Assembly: GCF_026151205.1 (NCBI RefSeq)
Contig: NC_087075.1
Location: 14,087,628 to 14,151,627, forward strand
Direction of reading: 5' to 3'
Source of the DNA: Bolinopsis microptera
Taxonomy: Eukaryota > Ctenophora > Tentaculata > Lobata > Bolinopsidae
DNA length: 64,000 bases
The notes under the pieces are model-generated. The model saw nothing but the letters and a program-made list of their open reading frames with translations, made no database searches and had not been told where the DNA came from. The translations under genes and the position numbers were made by a program. The stretch's first letter is position 1, and every line of letters starts with the position of its first letter. This document shows, one piece after another, positions 61,401 through 64,000 of this stretch.

Positions 61401-63588
61401 TTACTTATCATAATATCGTTTCACATATATCAACTTATAGTCTTTGCGCATGTATTAACTTGATTGAAACTTCTCTCAGAAACTTCTCCCAGAGGTGACC
61501 GTACTAATATCACCGAATTTAACATTTGCTGATAAAAGTGAACCAAGGTAGTGTTAGACATTTTGTCCCTACATGGGCTCCCGGCCGTGCGTCCATGTAG
61601 GAGATGTGGGGCCTTCAGAGTGATAGGGTTACAGTGACTGTTAGTAGCGAAAGTATGAAGGCTATATCAGTAGACACAATTACCGAACACAGGGCATTGG
61701 CTCGACCTCCGAGACGGGGTATCCGCGAGGACCCTGGTCGTAATCAGCTCTGCACTGTTTCAGTGTATCCTGATGCCTGAAATCTAGGACACTGTCTACG
61801 TACGGGGTAGACTGCCACGGACGATTGGCTCTACTGCTATCTTGGTTCACTTTTTGACAAGAGCATAATGTTTAATTTGCTGCCATCTATATTATTCGTT
61901 CTATTATATTACGTGCAGGGGTCTTCACGGAACAGTTCTCGAAATCTACTATTTCGTTCTTTCTCAATCTGTACTGTCCCTTAATATAGACATTTCTTTG
62001 GCTTTCAGAAATTGAATTTGATAAAAGGGGAATTTCAATTCCTGCTTCGTTTCTGTTTTGAAAGCTTGATAGTAAATATTGGGATGGCTAATAGTACAGA
62101 GAAATCCTTGAAATGCTTAATACCTCAATAGACCCGGTATAGTTTTATCACAAAAACGTCTACTTGGCCTTATGCCTCATTTACAGCTCGAAGGTACTAT
62201 ATTATAAATACGTCTTTCTATTTAATTTATAAAGTTGCATAATTTTTCGTACTTTGTAAATGATCCAAAATAGGCCTAAACTAATTCTGACAAGACAGCT
62301 CCAGGACGATATATTATTTCAATGGTATGGTTTTCGCAGGTAAACCTCAGGTTTTGAGATGTCTAGTCCGCCAGGCTATGCTGACCATGATGTTTTTCAA
62401 CATTTTTAGGGATATGAAGGAATTTCTTGCATTTAATTTATGCTTACTTTATAATTTATAATATATCAACTTATACGTAGGACCGGAATAATATCACCAA
62501 ATTTAACATTTGCTGATAAAAGTGAACCAAGGTAGTGTTAGACATTTTGTCCCTACATGGGCTCCCGGCCGTGCGTCCATGTAGGAGATGTGGGGCCTTC
62601 CGAGTGATAGGGTTACAGTGACTGTTAGTAGCGAAAGTATGAAGGCTATACCAGTAGACACAATTACCGAACACAGGGCATTGGCTCGACCTCCGAGACG
62701 GGGTATCCGCGAGGACCCTGGTCGTAATCAGCTCTGCACTGTTTCAGTGTATCCTGATGCCTGAAATCTAGGACACTGTCTACGTACGGGGTAGACTGCC
62801 ACGGACGATTGACTCTACTGCTATCTTGGTTCACTTTTTGACAAGAGCATAATGTTTAATTTGCTGCCATCCATATTATTCGTTCTACTAACATTCATAT
62901 TTACATATCTTTCACCGTTATTTATATATTTGTATTAATCACTGTAGATTAGATGTATTATAAGGATGCAGGTGGAGGACGTCCGATTGTGCTACCCGTG
63001 GGCACAACTCGTGTAATCCGGAAACAATGGAGATCGTGTAAGACTTCTATTGGCTAACTCTCCACATATAGGTAAGTTCAGGTGAGTTCAGGTAAGTATG
63101 ACCTAATTTCATTACTTACATTAAACTCGTCTGCTACAATAAATGAATAACAGGGACTTCCATAATAGTGCATACTCAGCTTTTGTTTTGTGCCCCGGAT
63201 TCCCAACTTTCTCATGTTTGCTGATGTCTGAATAACAATTTCTTACGTGATTGAACAAAAACCTCCATTAACTTTTTGAACACAGCTCTATGACGATATT
63301 TAATTTCAGCAGCTATTTTGTTGCTTAATATATTTTACAGCTTGCACTTGGGACACGATGTTCTGCTCGGTACACTCTGACATCATCTTCGGCAATATCT
63401 ATTCCTTATCGCTAGCAGTTAGCTCTCTACCTTATACATTGGCTAGCAACACTCTACAGATATCGACATGTAACATATCAAAAAATGCTGAACCTGGGGG
63501 CTTCTTTAATGTGCCGGTTCGTTTACTTAATCATTCCATTAAATGCTCTTTCTTAAACAATTACTGCAGAACAGGGCCAAACCTTTAA
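52420..63588 (+). CDS. Candidate multi-exon membrane/secreted gene interrupted by a Helitron-like element (unrecognised)
   Basis: Tentative model: 52,420-52,848, 53,135-53,284, 63,341-63,588. The first part starts MRYKLLILLWVLG, a signal peptide. Its frame changes by -1 at or near TTTAAAA (52,686-52,692) into one that reads YGVRLYNCF and a hydrophobic IAAIMLLGAAAICA and ends at donor G|GTTAGT. The second exon (acceptor TATTTTCAG, donor G|GTATGA) and the third (acceptor TATTTTACAG) both fit phase 1 and stay open to TAA at 63,586. No domain is recognised. The frame change may be a mutation, a programmed slip or an error in my model. The third exon's assignment to the same gene is inference. Confidence 0.3.
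53332..55839 (+). CDS. Helitron N-terminal protein (zinc-finger, DUF6570-like, start of Helitron-like N domain)
   Basis: Open for 835 codons. The first codon shown is TTG; the first ATG in frame is at 53,425. The N-terminal ~120 residues are acidic and serine-rich. Then come lysine/arginine-rich repeats (RSTKSQ-EKD, twice) of nuclear or DNA-binding type, and a CxxC pair (CCKCDKLQF...CNRCNKC). A block like other Helitron proteins follows (LPLSLRPNPTECRLVSQMIP, then NVPIQ), and near the end FPNLFPLGQGHF and FTWFVTVSFNDL. It breaks off exactly at the motif that should lead into the Rep domain; the last ~15 residues come from inserted sequence containing a 22-bp tandem repeat. Confidence 0.75.
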   Translation: MLDLSRIESISYVHPTDSVHSSVGPPTDGSFMHPKILHGGGLGNEFIDDSVQVDNDRDVSDDESDGSNSAMADFIDDAPISDSSSPSTFYDHNDPIYQHVKFIKSLNQPAHNKQNTKQRKSRSTKSQAEKDAANLKRREQNYNRKSKSRSTKSQVEKDTGNFNRRQKDQSGKDVRNAKRRAAYAEKKRKQREQVLLSASKTDSTQSFVTPNKFAVLSDSTPELSKPGIDVNKKRAYSPNTKSFHTTSVRDHSGDYSQKIASKCTPTIIITTVNEPDPQSQQNYKIAPKWRPDLYPYGARLLAKIEQQCIEKCIFCPAAFLVCPFSSDNSSSEAPSSTSPTNLLPDQVLSNDSDVPIDLFLSDADTTNPQETSPNEKKENSRLPPNCIKRTEDNEKTIKQFHSLMAEYPQYACCKCDKLQFRHGVVIFKEGLNFKLKLPNDKKTWICNRCNKCRKNKTISPVDGLLGSGELPLSLRPNPTECRLVSQMIPFMKIVTLPAGGQSCIKGPVVNVPIQPDKTCMQLPRKLSDAGIIGVQIKRKVNYKSVVMSDIVDPNKCMSLLVWLKDNNPFYQNVVLSNAFIRENYGSDKQFFNMYMKDDPSVVAMSIIDLVLSNVTNEGTYCDLPFEACVQKSDPAEGINDGKIPFMDFAPGQDSKPIPFLGNVASEPLSFPNLFPLGQGHFYCDTRQDLIKNKQLPKLSLKDYAESKLYSKNRKYAQNSEYVFYLQNWIERTEIINSISTHIRKGAKTLDGQIITAGLLRSYQNNMDQIQSNIDAYKFMKNMKGTPAYLQKLKNDGIAMVNQLGCFTWFVTVSFNDLVYSGLLCEFAVNQFVSSQ
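55942..56793 (+). CDS. LINE ORF1 protein nested in the Helitron
   Basis: 283 aa from ATG at 55,942; the open frame extends further 5' without ATG. N-terminal helical or coiled part, then a central RRM-like domain and C-terminal domain: YLMIYGCHES, VYRIGRKEPGKNRPIKVEF, VYLGPDRTKEEQ and HYFIRDRKI are the usual landmarks of ORF1 RNA-binding proteins in many non-LTR elements. No ORF2 follows; within 320 bp the Helitron Rep frame resumes. It is probably a truncated insertion or an exchanged segment. It is on the same strand as the Helitron. Confidence 0.7.
   Translation: MDFSVDRLNAMDHEMTSEFQKIFKVANVSCRSDFTETTLMKLNKTPLVKIIGSLMKLAEKNIELCKSAAGKIDVMKSEKIADQKLIIETQQGQMNSVQETVKSEMKSWTDVVKKNTAQRPSGKPLTENSIKQAVRTVNEEKKRSKYLMIYGCHESDKEADFELNKVVKDILYGTDAFPVLRTGEVYRIGRKEPGKNRPIKVEFGCASEVDLILMRARNLRDSDVFKHVYLGPDRTKEEQLAHSKLVKEMKQMIQKDSNKHYFIRDRKICTADKTLSSQTSQSS
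57107..61207 (+). pseudogene. Helitron Rep/helicase with one internal stop
   Basis: One reading frame of 1367 codons, broken only by TGA at 59,420-59,422; the first codon is not ATG. Rep: HUH motif GSPHLHM (H87, H89) and the two tyrosines in YIISYATKK (Y245, Y249), typical of Helitrons. Zinc-type C...CDICRFGYP lies between. PIF1-like helicase: Walker A GAGGVGKS (about 574), Walker B FIDEVS (about 661), GDLHQIP, then after the stop RVNIDT, CTVHKVQGLTL and YTASSR. A proline/serine-rich linker (about 1060-1190) follows. The last ~130 residues resemble a cysteine-peptidase domain (SSCGYIASRVV). The C-terminus frameshifts near 61,200. Confidence 0.85.
60760..61348 (+). other. Cysteine-peptidase-like C-terminal domain of the Helitron protein
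   Basis: A likely nucleophile block SSCGYIASRVVSKL (about 60,878-60,919) is followed 130 residues later by a likely histidine block GHGVHWYTVAL (about 61,276-61,308). The second block is in another frame than the first, so a frameshift lies near 61,200. Cys-before-His order is that of papain-like or OTU-like folds rather than Ulp1. OTU-type peptidases are known on some Helitron relatives, but the DGNC motif of OTU is absent. Fold assignment is inference. Confidence 0.4.
61349..61496. other. Post-Helitron AT-rich spacer
   Basis: No gene seen. 'catatatcaacttata' here recurs just before the second copy of the ~400-bp repeat (62,460), so repeat homology may begin here with a 75-bp interruption. 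Confidence 0.4.
61497..61910. repeat. Direct repeat D, copy 1 (~400 bp)
   Basis: Runs from 'taatatcaccgaatttaac' to 'gccatctatattattcgttct', with about 98% identity to copy 2 at 62,490. GC-rich compared with its surroundings. It contains a hairpin with stem CTACATGG/CCATGTAG and a B-box-like GGCTCGACCTC but no matching A box at tRNA spacing. It could be an unrecognised SINE or a structured RNA gene. Confidence 0.7.
61911..62489. other. Spacer between the D repeats
   Basis: AT-rich, no gene or structure seen apart from short hairpins. Acceptor-like 'attacgtgcag|ggg' at about 61,920 is not linked to any open frame. Confidence 0.4.
62490..62890. repeat. Direct repeat D, copy 2
   Basis: Second copy, offset 984 bp in the core. 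A 67-codon minus-strand frame crosses it in part but is not kept intact in copy 1, so coding is unlikely. Confidence 0.7.
62891..63340. other. Non-coding region before the last candidate exon
   Basis: Contains three consecutive donor-like 'ttcaggtRagt' units at 63,070-63,098. Ends with a good polypyrimidine/acceptor (TATTTTACAG). Confidence 0.4.
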
Positions 63589-64000
63589 TGTCCTTACACC
63601 CTACTACACTAATTTTTAATCATCACTCTACTTCAGGCAACACAACACAGTCTACTTCTCCAACAACTAACGATTAGGGGATTCAAACAACTACAAATTA
63701 ATCCACAAGCTTACATCTACATCTTCTACATCATCAGGGGGTAGCATCCTCATTACTACTTAGCTCACCAAAACCATCTGAAACTGGATATTGACTACTC
63801 ACACTAACCTTTCATTTCATACTTTCATCATCATAAACAGTGTCAAACACCGCACCATACGTTGTACTATTACACACTAGCCTCAACTAAAATTCAACGA
63901 ACGCAACATTCAAACCTACTACAGGCATATATATAATATATTTGGGGCTGTACTAATAATAGGTCATGGAAGCCTACTTTTCCCACAAGCAGATAATTAC
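63589..64000. other. Window end, no gene seen
   Basis: AC- and TC-rich simple sequence and AT-rich DNA; no open frame of note. Could be 3' UTR of the candidate gene. Confidence 0.4.

Noticed and set aside
61560-61720. 5S- or tRNA-type gene in the D repeat
   Set aside because: Only a B-box-like match; no A box at proper spacing and no cloverleaf. Kept as repeat of unknown class.

Overview
The window is from the nuclear genome of an invertebrate animal. It is AT-rich and intron-containing. The genes carry secreted or membrane modules (LDL-receptor class A, CCP/sushi, pentraxin-like), and transposable elements are dense: two large non-LTR retrotransposons, a Helitron-like element, a tRNA-derived SINE, foldback elements and TIR-bearing MITEs. 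A marine invertebrate such as a cnidarian or tunicate would fit, but nothing seen here decides the phylum. No rRNA, CRISPR array or prokaryote-style operon was seen.

Layout. 1-4.06 kb: a giant foldback element (arms about 1.4 kb) carrying a SINE in one arm, followed by two small hairpin MITEs. 4.2-11.5 kb: one minus-strand gene that I could rebuild exon by exon. It has 12 coding exons, all splice phases agree, and it encodes about 970 residues: signal peptide, 2 LDLa, CCP, four copies of an unrecognised ~150-residue domain, 2 CCP, one transmembrane helix and a short tail. Its introns hold a GGGGAC satellite and two abutting perfect palindromes. 13.2-29.2 kb and 36.7-46.1 kb: a tandem array of four plus-strand genes for secreted pentraxin-like proteins with a coiled-coil stalk (P1-P4). 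P1 is truncated, P2 and P3 are frameshifted, and P4 is open. Between them lie repeated minus-strand segments with a short cysteine-rich, Shisa-like reading frame; these are inverted relatives of the 3' end of the pentraxin genes. A 5.68-kb direct duplication (13,166 versus 18,848) built part of this array.

29.2-36.7 kb: a minus-strand non-LTR retrotransposon with an internal deletion fusing a degenerate SGNH-like ORF1 to the end of the endonuclease of ORF2. 37.2-38.1 kb: a hAT-like MITE. 40.0-45.5 kb: a nearly intact plus-strand non-LTR retrotransposon lying in the intron of P4. Its ORF1 joins an AlkB-type 2-oxoglutarate/Fe(II) dioxygenase to an SGNH esterase, and its ORF2 has endonuclease and reverse transcriptase. 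46.2-52.1 kb: a palindromic TAGCGC-type array, a TA-flanked TIR element, and more copies of the foldback and hairpin families seen at the window start.

52.4-63.6 kb: an unrecognised, possibly multi-exon membrane or secreted gene whose 10-kb intron would contain a Helitron-like element. That element has a zinc-finger N-terminal protein, a HUH Rep with two tyrosines, a PIF1-type helicase and a C-terminal cysteine-peptidase-like region. It is broken by a nested LINE ORF1 segment, one in-frame stop and one late frameshift. The last 2.5 kb hold two copies of a ~400-bp direct repeat of unknown nature.

The host genes (receptor and secreted pentraxins) would fit recognition or innate-immunity roles; this is inference from domain content only.
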